From: Epichloe hybrida
Lineage: Eukaryota; Ascomycota; Sordariomycetes; Hypocreales; Clavicipitaceae
Direction of reading: 5' to 3'
NCBI GenBank assembly: GCA_019022495.1
Contig: JAFEKR010000034.1
Location: 62,001-126,000, forward strand
Length of the DNA stretch: 64,000 nucleotides
Position numbers and translations under genes: made by a program. Numbering within the stretch: position 1 is the first letter of the stretch; every line of letters begins with the position of its first letter. The notes beneath the pieces were generated by a model, which was given only the letters and a program-made list of their open reading frames with translations, had not been told where the DNA came from and did no database searches. This document shows positions 32,435 through 42,513 of the stretch, one piece after another.

Positions 32435-33398
32435 GGAGATGCGGCGCCACATTGTCTGGAGCGAAAAAAAAAACATGCTGACGTGTTTCTTCAGTGCCCA
32501 TTTAGTTTTTACGATGCTGGATGAGATTATTGCCATCATCTTTGATGAAATGTGAGCACGATGATTACAACGACAGCCGTTTACTATGGGACCCACGTGG
32601 AGATCGTGACTTTGAGAGCTCCTCCTGATGGTGCTCTGAACCTGTAATGAGCGACTTTTTAATTTAGCATGGCGAGGCGTCTCTTTGAGTGGCAGTCGGT
32701 ATTTCGACAATGAAGGGTAGGGTGGGAGGAGGAGAGGTGCGATGTTGGACGGTAAGACGAGACGCATATGGGTAGCAATCATTCTCGATACACGCGAGGG
32801 GCCACACGTCGGGCTGACTATATGTTCCATCACAAAAATATGAAGTAGCTAGCCTGCTAGCCTGCCACCCTGCTAGCCTGCCACCCTGCCTGCCACCCTG
32901 CCTGCCACCCTGCCTGCCACCTTAGTCGTATCCATCTGTTTTGATCGATGCCTTTGTGCACGATAATACGTACCGGCGGCGCCGCGGCTCGCGCCGGGCG
33001 GCGGCCACTAATCAAAACGTCTTCTGTGGATCCGCTGCATCTCCACCCTCGGACGTTTTGCCGTTTGCCACCGCCCGCTTCAGCCTCAGCGTCGCCTTAT
33101 TGGCATGTCTGTTCTGGTCACGTTTCGTTTGCGAGCTTGCAGCTTTCCCCAGGTTCTCCTCACCTACTAATAATATATCTGCCTGGCCAGGGACGACGGC
33201 CTTGAGCGACACATCGCACCCCAAACCTCCGAAGGCTCTCTTTTGCTCCTTGCTGCAGCGCGGCCATCTCATCTGACCTCTCCTTGGATCTGGTCCTTCG
33301 CTTTCTCCCCCACTGGCCCCATCGGTTCTTTGTCCTTCCTCCCGTAGCGCGCCCAGGATTCGGCCAAGTCTCGCAAGCGACACTGCCTGGCCGTCATC
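32435..33398. promoter_or_regulatory. Intergenic, SR-protein promoter/5' leader, with minisatellite
   Basis: 964 bp. Holds the CCTGCCACCCTG array and a pyrimidine-rich leader before the SR gene. No gene recognised. Confidence 0.5.
32847..32925 (+). repeat. Short minisatellite, CCTGCCACCCTG / CTAGCCTGC units
   Basis: About 80 bp of imperfect direct repeats built from CCTGCCACC and CTAGCCTG words, upstream of the SR protein gene. Confidence 0.8.
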
Positions 33399-35156
33399 AT
33401 GACTGAGGTCTCGGCCACCAGGCTCTACTTGGGCAACCTTCCTCGCAATGGTCCATAATAACCTTTATTCTTCATTCTTCGCCTTACCCCTTGGATCCCA
33501 ACTGACTCGCTTTCTTTTTCACGGCAGCTACCAAGGCCGATATCGAGGCACACTTTGCGACTCATGGCACCGGGGAAATCACCGAGGTGAAGTTGATGAA
33601 CGGTTTCGGCTTCATCGAATACAAGGATCCGATGGATGCCCGCGACGTTGTTCCGGGTTAGTCGACCCTCCTCTGCTTTCTTGAAATGACCTTGCGTGAG
33701 TCGTTTCGTTACGCCGACTTTGCTAACACGCCGCCCCCGTTTGTGGCACCTACTTGCCGCAGCTTTTCGTAAGTAGCAATGCCTGCTTCCCTTTCCCCCT
33801 TGTTGGGCGTGATCAACAGCCCTCAATCACAGTCGTTCAATTTTGCTGACCTTGGGAGTAGACGGATCTGATTTCATGGGAGAGCGCCTCACTGTTCAAT
33901 TTGCCCGTGGACCCCGAAACAGGGAGACTGGCTTTCCAACCCATGAGCGTACTGCGCCGCGACCTCGACGAACCGTTCATCGGATGCAGATTACCGGGCT
34001 TCCGAGCGAAACCAGTTGGCAGGTCTGTCTCTCTTTTCCCGCTCGTCATCACTGGACTCCATGGACATCTCCCTCCCAATCTGTGTGACTTGGATCTTTT
34101 CTGCACGATGTTATGGTCGGCTGGGATTCGGCGCCATTGAAATGTCTTGCACCTTTGTGTGGCACGGATCCGGGCAACATCCAAGCTATTACCATCACTT
34201 TTGCGAGGGGGTTTGGATCTCAGATATCGGACTGTGTGCTTTTCCTTCCTTCCCGTCCCAGGCTCTCGGTGTTCTACTTGGTCTTGTTGCACGACAAGAT
34301 GCTGGATCGGATCTGGTCGGCAACATGGACTTTTCTTTCTCTCTTAAGGCGTCGCATGAATCATCGACGACGACTATTCCTGGGAACAAGGACTTACGCG
34401 GACTCTGGTTATAGGACCTGAAAGACTTTGCGCGTCAACCCGGACTTGACGTTGTGTACTCCGAAACGGGACGAGATTCCAATGGCAAGGGGTAAGGACT
34501 GTGTCATAGTAACGTTGGCTGCACGCATAGCTGACTGAATATTTATCAGCTTTGTCGAATACGAGACTGCCGCCGACTTGAGGACCGCCGTTGAGAAACT
34601 CGATGGTCGCGAATTCAAGGGCAATCGCGTTCAATGTATCGCTGATGTATGTCACTAGCCGCGTATCAACTGAAAACCACTGCTGACATAGCTGTTGATT
34701 CAGACCCAGTCCGAAGTACCTCAGCGGGAAGGACGCGGTCGTTCTCGCTCGCCTGTTGGCGGCGGCTGGCGACGCCATCACGGGCCTCCCCGATTCGACA
34801 ACCATGATCGACGTGGCCCACCTCGAGGCGGCGGCGGTCATAGTCCACGCCGTGATCCTGGCCCCTATGGCTATCGTGATCGAAGTCCGAGACGCGAGTA
34901 TTACGATGACCGCGCTCGCTACCGCTCTCCGCCTCGTGGACCTCCTCCCATGGATGAGTATGGCCCACCTCGCGGCCGTTATGATGAGCCGTATCGACGG
35001 GACTACGTTCCCCCCCCTCCTCCCCCTGCTGCCGATCCTTATGCCAACGGTCGCCAATACGATCGACCTCCGAGGGATTTCCCTCCACGAGAGCCCGCGT
35101 ACCCACCCCGAGATGGGTATGCTCGCGACTATGACCGAGGCGGACGATACTGGTAA
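33399..35156 (+). CDS. SR-family splicing factor with two RRMs and an RS/RG-rich tail, 324 aa
   Basis: Seven exons: 33399-33450, 33528-33656, 33763-33768, 33862-34022, 34415-34491, 34550-34646 and 34704-35156, all phases consistent. RRM1 has RNP2 RLYLGNLPRN and RNP1 NGFGFIEY. The second RRM carries MQITGLP, then SWQDLKDF, the heptad hallmark of the pseudo-RRM in SRSF1-like SR proteins, then FVEYET. The tail alternates R/S/G/D/Y/P (GRGRSRSPVGGG, RRDPGPYGYRDRSPRRE). It resembles fission yeast Srp2 and metazoan SRSF1/4/5: pre-mRNA splicing and mRNP assembly in the nucleus. Exon 3 is only 6 nt and is needed to give the conserved PAFHGSDFMGERL. Intron 1 uses a donor reading GTCCAT, and intron 4 is 392 bp; both are unusual here and may reflect regulated splicing. 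Confidence 0.9.
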
Positions 35157-36182
35157 ATACGACCCATCGTGACTTGGGCGTGATTGCTTATCTCTCCGCG
35201 TTCTGAGCCTACCATTTTGGTAGCGCTGTAATACATTGACGACGAATTTGGTCTTGACAAAAGGTGATAGATGAAACTACCCGTCGAGTACCCACAAGCG
35301 AAGTAATCAAATCGGCAGACGGGTTTGCCGTGAAGAGGACGACAAACACACGTGTCCGTCTGTTCACAATCTCCATGACTCGGATCAGAGTGAAATCGAA
35401 TTTACACGAGTTGGTCGATGGAAAATCAGGGCGAGGAAGAGAAATGGGAAAGAAAAGAAAATGGAGATATGCGAGGGAATCGAGTTGCAATTTGTGAATT
35501 TTCTCCTGAGCCCGGGGTCCCAGGGAATGGCATGGTTCTATGAATGAGCTTGGGGGGTGTTTGTGGCGATGGTGGAGGCACCGATGACACCTCAAGAGTG
35601 AAACATTGGCTCTACGGAAAACTGGAGCGTTGGTCGATGCCAGTGGAAAACAAAACGTAGCACATGCCATTTTTCTTCCCCGCCAAGGGTATCGAAACTA
35701 AGCGACTACAATATGTACGATTATCAAAATACCTGCTGTGGTTTTTTTTCCCCTTACTTTTCGATCATTTGGGGGGGTTTTTTTTTTTCCAGAAATGTAT
35801 TCGATGATCAATGTAATGGTTGTGCTGTGGCATGTTCGGAATAACCTCGTAGGCGCAGGGAGTAGGGAGTAAGGCGTTACTACTGCGTCACAGAAGAATA
35901 GAACAACGCAGCTATACCAGAAACAAGGTTCGGGAGTTTCTTTTTCTAGAAGAATAAAAATGGTATTCATCGCTTAGAATGACTTTGCAAAACTTGCCAT
36001 AGCTCCCTCCCTCAGTCCTCATTCTCGTATTATACAAACCAAAATGGGCACAAATTCAGCTGCATCGAGCCTCTCAGGATTTCTCTCCTCTTAGTTGTCC
36101 ATTCATTCTTTCATTCTTTCCCTCTTCATGCATACTCCGTACACATGTTGGTTTCCCCGACCGCTCTTTCCTCCCACCTTCC
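35157..36182. other. Convergent 3' intergenic region
   Basis: About 1 kb between the convergent SR-protein and PEX11 genes, with T- and G-runs at 35740-35790. No gene supported. Confidence 0.5.
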
Positions 36183-37111
36183 TCAAGCCGTTTTCTTCCA
36201 TTGGCTGTACACACCGATCAAACTGCTCAGTGTACCAGCGAGGCCGACGAAGCCGTCGTCGAAGCCAACCCAGCCGAGGGCAGAAGCGGGAACGGTGAGA
36301 TCACACAGATCAGAGATGAGTTGCAGCTGGCTGGCGGCTCGTTCACTATGGAAAGGGAAGCGATTTAGTCTCATGTCTCCAAGGGTCGAGGGCATGGCAT
36401 GGCATGGCGCCTCACAACCACCATGTCAAGATGACGAGGGAGGGGGAGTTCTCTCATGGCAGCGAAAGCGACGACCATTTGAAGCGACAGCGTGCAATGA
36501 ACGGAGACGACTAGAAGAAAAGAAAAACAAAGGATTGTGGGTGGAGGAAAAGGAAAGAGAGAAACTCACAGTCTGATACGCTTGCTCTCGACAACACCCT
36601 CGCCGTCCTTGCGATCGATCCTCGCCTCGCGCTGCTTCAGCTGGAACTGGGTATACAACTGCGAGGCAATACTGAAGACCAAGCCCATGGCCCAGAACCT
36701 GTACCCGTGAGCCTGGAGGTTCTTGGCGCCTTCCCACTTACTGATACCGGCGGCATCGGGCATGGCGGCCGTGTCAAACGTCAGGTAGCCGGCGTAGCCA
36801 ATCTGACGACCGATGGCGGCGTAGCGCAGGAAGCCGTCGAGGGATTTGGCATCGGCGGCCACGACGGCGGCCTTGAGGTGCTCGACGTTCTTGCCGACGC
36901 GGAGGATCTTGCGCGTCAGGCCGAACTGCTTCTTGGTGGCTTCCCAGGGGAGGATCTGGGCCTTTGTCGCGTTGGTGCGGAGGAGGTACCAGGTGTAGAA
37001 GCGGGCAAAGTATTGGATCGTGCGCAGGAGCTTGTCGCGGCCGACGGTGGTGGCGACGAAGCGCAGGTAGTGCGCTACGGTGGGGTGGTAGGCGAGTGCG
37101 TCGACGACCAT
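36183..37111 (-). CDS. PEX11: Peroxin 11, peroxisome proliferation factor, 234 aa
   Basis: Exons 37111-36570 and 36345-36183 with a 224-bp intron (phase 2). Begins MVVDALAYHPTVAHYLRFVATTVGRDKLLRTIQYFARFY in outline, the amphipathic membrane-binding N-terminal region of PEX11. Middle: KQFGLTRKILRVGKNVEHLKAA and FLRYAAIGRQIGYAGYLTFD. The C-terminus is a conserved segment (LISDLCDLTVPASALGW..DDG.VGLAGTLSSLIGVYSQW) with a hydrophobic stretch near the end. The protein elongates and divides peroxisomes and affects fatty-acid oxidation. It shares a divergent intergenic region with fructose-1,6-bisphosphatase; see the CCTCGG sites there. Confidence 0.93.
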
Positions 37112-37398
37112 TGCGGAACTCGGGTTGAGGATTGGGGAGGGATGGGATTGTTGAAGCGAGGAGGAGATGGGAACGTGGAGGTGAAAGGTGAGGGAGTTTG
37201 AGGTTGACGGGGATGGAGATGGGGAAGGAAGAAAGCCGGGGTAAAACCGTATGTAGATGTAGATGTAGATATGTATGTAGAGCCTGGGGTGGGGGTGGCC
37301 GGGGCGGTTCCGAGTTCCAACCGAGGAGCGAGGAGGGGAGCAGCAGAGTGGGAAGAGCCTACGAGTTACCGATTTCTTGGATGAAACGGGACTATGGG

Positions 37399-37433
<35 letters not shown>

Positions 37434-38146
37434 CACAAGCGCAGACCGAGGGCAACAGAAAATGGCACCCTTAATATAAATTGCGCCTTTATCTAAATTA
37501 TTCCCCGCGTGCGATAACATGGCATTCGCACTCACATGCCGAGGCACTCACGTAGTGGATTCCGTAGTGGGCTCTGCAGTGGTAAAACATTTCTCCGTGG
37601 CCCGTGCTTTCCATCTCCTCAGCCACACATTCAGAGATGCCGAGCCAAAGCCACACCGAAAAAGCATCTCCGGGAAATCCTCTTGCTCCGTGGCAGAACT
37701 CCACTTGCCCCATCATCGGGTTGTCATCCCTGATGGCGAGCAGCTCGGTCTCCAGACCCCCGAGCCTCGAATAGCCGCTGTGTGACTGATACTGCTGCTG
37801 TCGATGGGAATTTCCCGACTCGTCTCTTTACGGGACAGGATACAGTGGCCTCGATTTTCGCCAATTCTTTTCGCAGTTTGTTGTCGTCGTCGTCGTCCCT
37901 CCGCATCGCGAACAATCAACTACCCCGCGCTTGCCCCTCCCCCACCGAAGCACCACCGACCACCACCGACCACCACCGACCACCACCGAGGTTAGGCTTG
38001 GTTTTACCGTTCCGCAGACATTGAATCATCTTCTGCAGACCTTGTTTCTTTCTTCCTTCATTCATTCAGTCGCACACTTGCCAATCACTTTTTTTTTCTG
38101 CCCAATATACCAACCACGTATCCCTGACAAGGACGAGCCGGCAATC
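37112..38146. promoter_or_regulatory. Divergent PEX11/FBP1 promoter with four CCTCGG elements
   Basis: 1,035 bp. CCGAGG (CCTCGG on the minus strand) occurs at 37321-37326, 37446-37451, 37539-37544 and 37986-37991. CCTCGG is the core recognised by FarA/FarB (Aspergillus) and CTF1 (Fusarium), the fatty-acid-responsive Zn2Cys6 regulators. Both flanking genes belong to growth on fatty acids, through peroxisomes and gluconeogenesis. The region also holds a 33-nt A-run (37399-37431) and an ACCACCG(ACC) trinucleotide-like repeat (about 37951-37990) next to the FBP1 side. Confidence 0.6.
37399..37431 (+). repeat. Poly(A) tract, about 33 nt
   Basis: Uninterrupted A-run in the PEX11/FBP1 promoter. Exact length may be uncertain in the assembly. 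Confidence 0.8.
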
Positions 38147-39329
38147 ATGGCGGACAACAGCAGAGGCGAAAAGGTCAATACCAACATTGTCACTCTGACG
38201 CGATTCCTGAACGAGGAGCAGACCAAGCACAAGGAGGCCAGCGGTGACTTCACGTGTGTACAATTTTCCCCTTCGTCTCCGTGGCAGGCACAGTAACTAA
38301 ACTTTGGCGTCGATGCCCATCAACGACAAACAGCCTCCTCTGCCACGCGCTCCAGTACTCGTTCAAGTCCATCGCCTACTACATCCGCCGCGCGACGCTC
38401 ATCAACCTCACCGGCCTGGCCGGGTCGTCCAACACAACGGGCGACGAGCAGAAGAAGCTCGACGTCATCTCCAACGACCTCTTCATCGAGGCCATGCGCT
38501 CCTCTGGCAAGTGCGCCGTGCTCGTCTCCGAGGAGGAAGAAGACGTCATCTTCTTGGACGGCGCCGGCGGGAGCCGCTACGCCGTGGCGTGCGACCCCAT
38601 CGACGGCTCCTCCAACCTCGACGCCGGCGTCTCCGTCGGCACCATCTTCGCCATCCACAAGCTGCCCGAGGGCTCCAAGGGCCGCAAGGAAGACATCCTC
38701 AAGCCCGGCGTGGACCTCGTCGCCGCCGGCTTCACCATGTACGGCGCCTCGGCCCAGCTCGTCCTCACCATGAAGGACAGCTCCGTCAACGGCTTCACCC
38801 TCGACAACGGCATCGGCGAGTTCATCCTCACCCATCCCAACATGCGCATCCCCGCGGCCAGGGCCATCTACTCGGTCAACGAGGGCAACTCGCTGTACTG
38901 GGAGGACAAGACGACGGCCTACTTCAACTCCCTCAAGCAGGCCCAGGGAAACGGCAAGCCCTACTCGTCGAGATATATCGGTTCCATGGTCGCCGATGCC
39001 TATCGAACTCTGCTGTACGGTGGCATCTTTGCCTACCCTGCCGATAAGAAGAGTCCCAAGGGCAAGCTGCGCATCTTGTACGAATGTGCGCCCATGGCCA
39101 TGGTGTTTGAGAATGGTCCGTGGACTTTCCTTGCCCCCCTTTAAAATAAGATAATAACTCACAAGTCTTGTGACATAACTCGCTAACATACTTGCTAGCC
39201 GGCGGCCAAGCCCTGGATAGCAACATGAAGCGCATGATGGAGATTGTCCCCGAGCACATTCACGACCGTTCCGGCATCTACATGGGCAGCTTCGACGAGA
39301 TTGAAAAGGTCAAGAGCTTTCATAAATAA
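38147..39329 (+). CDS. FBP1: Fructose-1,6-bisphosphatase, 339 aa
   Basis: Exons 38147-38253, 38334-39115 and 39199-39329. Hydrolyses fructose-1,6-bisphosphate to fructose-6-phosphate in gluconeogenesis. Seen: N-terminal VTLTRFLNEEQ; QKKLDVISNDLF; the metal-binding acidic pair in VSEEEEDVIFLDG; the catalytic metal site DPIDGSSNLDAGVSVGTIF; YIGSMVADAYRTLLYGGIFAYPAD; and the active-site signature GKLRILYECAPMA. Length matches fungal enzymes. Intron 2 has an atypical donor (GTCCGT) but the joined frame (VFENAGGQALD) is what the family requires. Codon usage is strongly C-ending, fitting high expression. It shares a promoter with PEX11. Confidence 0.95.
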
Positions 39330-39563
39330 ACGCCCCCAGTAACTAATTGCATCGTAATTTTTCATCATGGACGATAAGTGCATTTAGGACATGAGCAGGG
39401 CACGTAGCACGGAATGTACATGGGCTCTTGACAGGTTTATTGAGAAAGGGGGGTCATGGCAATGTCAAGTGATGAAGAATACACTTTCCATTATAAAAGG
39501 GGGCTCATGGCAACGTCAAGTGATATAAGATACACTTTGCAATTACTGCAGAGGGCCAACCGC

Positions 39564-40393
39564 CTACCACAACTTGGGCACAAGTCTGGGCGTATTCCTC
39601 TTCCACTCCTGATACTCCCTGTTGTCCTTGAACCGCTCGTCGTGGCGCGCCTCGGTCAACGGAATGCCCGAGACCTTGAGCAGCAACAGGGCCGAGAAGG
39701 CGGGAGCCGTGAAGGACAGGGCCGTCGTGGCCAGGACGCCCGCCGGGCCGGAGAATCCCAGCGCGACCTGGACGGGTCTGCGGGCGAGGACGCCGGCGGC
39801 CGTGGTGGCGAGGCCGGTCCAGAGAGAGATTTCGCCAAAGTAGTGGGGGAAGCGGCTGTACGGAAGCGAGCGAGCGATGCGCGTGAGTTTTGATCATTCA
39901 GTTTTTTTCCTTTTTTTTTTCCTTGTCCAAGTTGACGCGGATTAGAAAGGGAGGGGGGGGGGGTTCCCAAGGCGTCGTACCTCAGGGAAAACAAGCCCTT
40001 TGAGAGAAACTGCTCGTCGTGCTCCTTGTTCCTCTTGGCCTCGACCCACCGGCTCTTCTGCGCGTCCGCCGCCGCCTCCATGGCGAAGCCGGCGGCCCAC
40101 GCGGCCATGCCCAGCGCGTCCGTGGCAATCAGACGAGGGACCGACGCCCACGCGGCAGCAGGGACGGCGTTGAGCGCCATGACGGGCGCGAGCATGAGCG
40201 AGACCCACGCTGCCTGGACGAGGAACGAGGCCGCGAAGCGGAGAGGCTGCGTGCGGAGCTTGTCGAAGCGAGCGTCGTGGCCGCCGTCTTTGGTGATGCG
40301 GCCGAGCAGGTAGTAGCCGACTTTTTTTAAATCTCGGTGGTCAGTTTCATCTTCTTTCTCTTTTCTCTTTCTCAACAACGTCTCAAACCCCAT

Positions 40394-40426
<33 letters not shown>

Positions 40427-40741
40427 GCTAGAAGGGATGAACCCACGTCTGGCGGCCCACGTGACGGCCATGGCCGTGGCGACGAGCTGTCTCCAGTTCC
40501 AGCGCGCGGCGGCGTGGCCCGCGGCGCGAGCGCGCAGGTGCGGGAGGTAGAGGCTCAGGGCGCCGACGGCGAAGAAGGTCAGGGATCCCGAAGCATCGAA
40601 GAAGCGCTCCGTGCCGGCGAGGACGCTGGGCAGGCCCGCGGCGGCTTGGATGGCCACGGCGGCGCCGACCGAGGGGACAACGGTCCGCAGGAGCGGCGAC
40701 TTGAAGTTTGTGATGTGCAGGAGGTGGTTCAGGATGGACAT
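39564..40741 (-). CDS. DUF1295 / steroid-5-alpha-reductase-like membrane protein, 308 aa
   Basis: Exons 40741-40447, 40320-39981 and 39855-39564, phases consistent. Multipass: N-terminal hydrophobic segments (TVVPSVGAAVAIQAAAG, LTFFAVGALSLYL), then WRQLVATAMAVTWAARLGYYLLGRI. After the second intron come FPHYFGE (the family HPxYFGE-type motif) and WTGL; the C-terminus ends with GIPLTEARHDERF, EYQEWKRNTPRLVPKLW. Proteins with this pattern are integral ER membrane proteins related to isoprenylcysteine methyltransferases and steroid reductases; most fungal members have no assigned substrate. Intron 1 contains a 28-nt T-run (plus strand, 40396-40423). Confidence 0.82.
40396..40423 (+). repeat. Poly(T) tract inside intron 1 of the DUF1295 gene
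   Basis: 28 T on the plus strand (A-run in the transcript), spliced out. Confidence 0.8.
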
Positions 40742-41206
40742 TTTGGACGACGGACGACGGACGACGGACGACGGATGACGGACGGGGGGGGGGGGGGATT
40801 GGTTGGCAAGAAGAGTGATTTATTGACCCGGCGAGGAATGGGACAGAGAGAAACCTGGGTGTGGGTCAATGGTGAACCGGAACAGATAATCATAATAAAT
40901 CATTCGGATTGCCGCCGCCGCCGCTGCCGCTGCTGCTGCTGCTGCTGCTGCAGTGCATGCACGCGTCACCGCCACCGTGATGCGAGAAGGCTGAACAGTG
41001 GTGACGCCATTTGTGGAACTTGTTGGGATGGAGCCGCGGTGAAGTGACCGGTTGGGGCACAGTGCGTCACGGCAACAGACGGTAATCATGGTCATGGTAC
41101 GATATCTGTCTAGTTCAATGCCGTTCAATACCTAGGTGCAGGCTTCATTGGGAGAGAATGGATTGCGGGAGGATCAAGGGTAAATAAAAACAAGTCGCAT
41201 TTGATA
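40742..41206. other. Intergenic region with CTG/CCG trinucleotide runs
   Basis: 465 bp between two minus-strand genes. It includes an ACGGACG-type repeat (40746-40784), a G-run, and (GCTGCT)n at about 40929-40950. No gene. Confidence 0.5.
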
Positions 41207-42221
41207 TCAAACCAGCCCGCAGAGCAGCCTCTTCCACCATGGCTTGGTGACTGCAGCCCTCGGGTCCAGAACCTGCCCGGCTTTGAGGTCCTCCTCTTCC
41301 TCCTCCTCCTCGTCCTCTCCGTCATGCTCGTCTTCAAACGGAACATGCTTCCACGCAGCAATGGAGAACAGGTGCAGTTCAAAGTCGCCGCTTTGTTTCC
41401 CGAAGAAACTAGTGCCGAGTCAGGTGAGCACCATCGAGGAACCGCCAGCCCCTCTGGTCCTGATGTCACAGACCAGGAAGCAAAAGAGTCATGGATCATC
41501 CCAAGATTGGCGTCGGGGGCGCTGGGAAAAACGTACCTTCTCATCATCAAGCCAACCCTCTTGATGTCCTTCAAGTCCAGCACGGCGTCTCTCCTCTCCC
41601 GTCCTCTATACGTGGCCTTGAACTTGTCCCAGGGCAGCTTGACGTCTCCCGGCTTCTCGGCGACGAACTGGGCCTCCCAGCTGACGCTGCTCTGCTCCCT
41701 GCCGTCGGGCGTCGGGGGAGCCAGGTCGTTCTTCAGAGTCAGAGCATATCGCTTCCCGTCCGCCTTGTCCGGGCCCCTGATGGACACGACAATTCCATCG
41801 TAGTCCTTCAGATCGAGGTGCAGCTCGCCCAGGGAGTGCTGCGAAGCAAAACCCGCACCTCCGAGGGTCGAGATGTCCAAGTGTCCGTGGAATCGGGCAT
41901 GATCGGGGCTGTCCACGCTGAGATACGAGTGGCTGGCGCCGCCGCGGACGCGATCATCCGTCGTCACCCAGGCATTGGACGTCCATGGCCTGCCGCATCA
42001 CACCAACGTTAGAGGCTGCACTGCGCATGCGAGGGCATTCGAGACAAGATGATGGGATACAGGGGAAAAAAAAAAAAAGTGTTAACGTACTGGTCACCGC
42101 CGTAGAGATACAGAATCTTGTCGGGCATTGTCGCACGAGGAGCGTCGTCGGCGTTAACTCGAGTTAAACCCGCTGCGAACAGGGCCGAGAATAAAATGTG
42201 GTTGGCAATCATGTTACTCAT
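41207..42221 (-). CDS. CIA30-domain protein (NDUFAF1-like), 261 aa
   Basis: Exons 42221-42091, 41989-41537 and 41408-41207 in consistent phase. CIA30 proteins were named for complex I intermediate-associated protein 30, an assembly chaperone of mitochondrial NADH dehydrogenase, but fungi also have cytosolic and ER members. Seen: a start of the domain at KILYLYGGDQPWTSNAWVTTDDRVRGG, SYLSV, ARFHGHLDISTLGGAGFASQ, YDGIVVSIRGPD, WEAQFVAEKPGDVKLPWDKFKATYRG, LDLKDIKRVGLMM, and GDFELHLFSI at the end of the domain; an acidic E-rich linker and basic tail follow. From ATG 42221 the protein begins with a hydrophobic, signal-like segment; ATG 42128 would give a protein starting directly at the domain. Localisation is therefore open. 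Confidence 0.85.
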
Positions 42222-42477
42222 CAAGGCGGCAGCTTTACTAATTAGAACTAGCCCCCAAGGTTGCATGGATATACATGTACTGATTATACTGATTATATTG
42301 GGTATGTGCATATCTGTGGGGCTGCCAAGATCTGATGCGTTGATACGAATGAGGAAATCTGTGGAAACATGTTGTAGGTCGCACCATGTCAAGATCCTTC
42401 TATGTGCCCTCGATGGAGTCTGCTTGGCTTCCGCCATGGAGCTTTGTCTGGATTGGGACTACATACGACCAACACGT

Positions 42478-42513
<36 letters not shown>

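Noticed and set aside
34374..35106. Minus-strand frames opposite the SR-protein RS tail
   Set aside because: Arise from the repetitive Arg/Gly/Asp codons of the tail; the plus strand has the conserved RRMs.
38304..39189. Long open frames in other frames and strands over FBP1
   Set aside because: Shadows of the strongly C-ending codon usage of FBP1; compositionally biased and without family resemblance.
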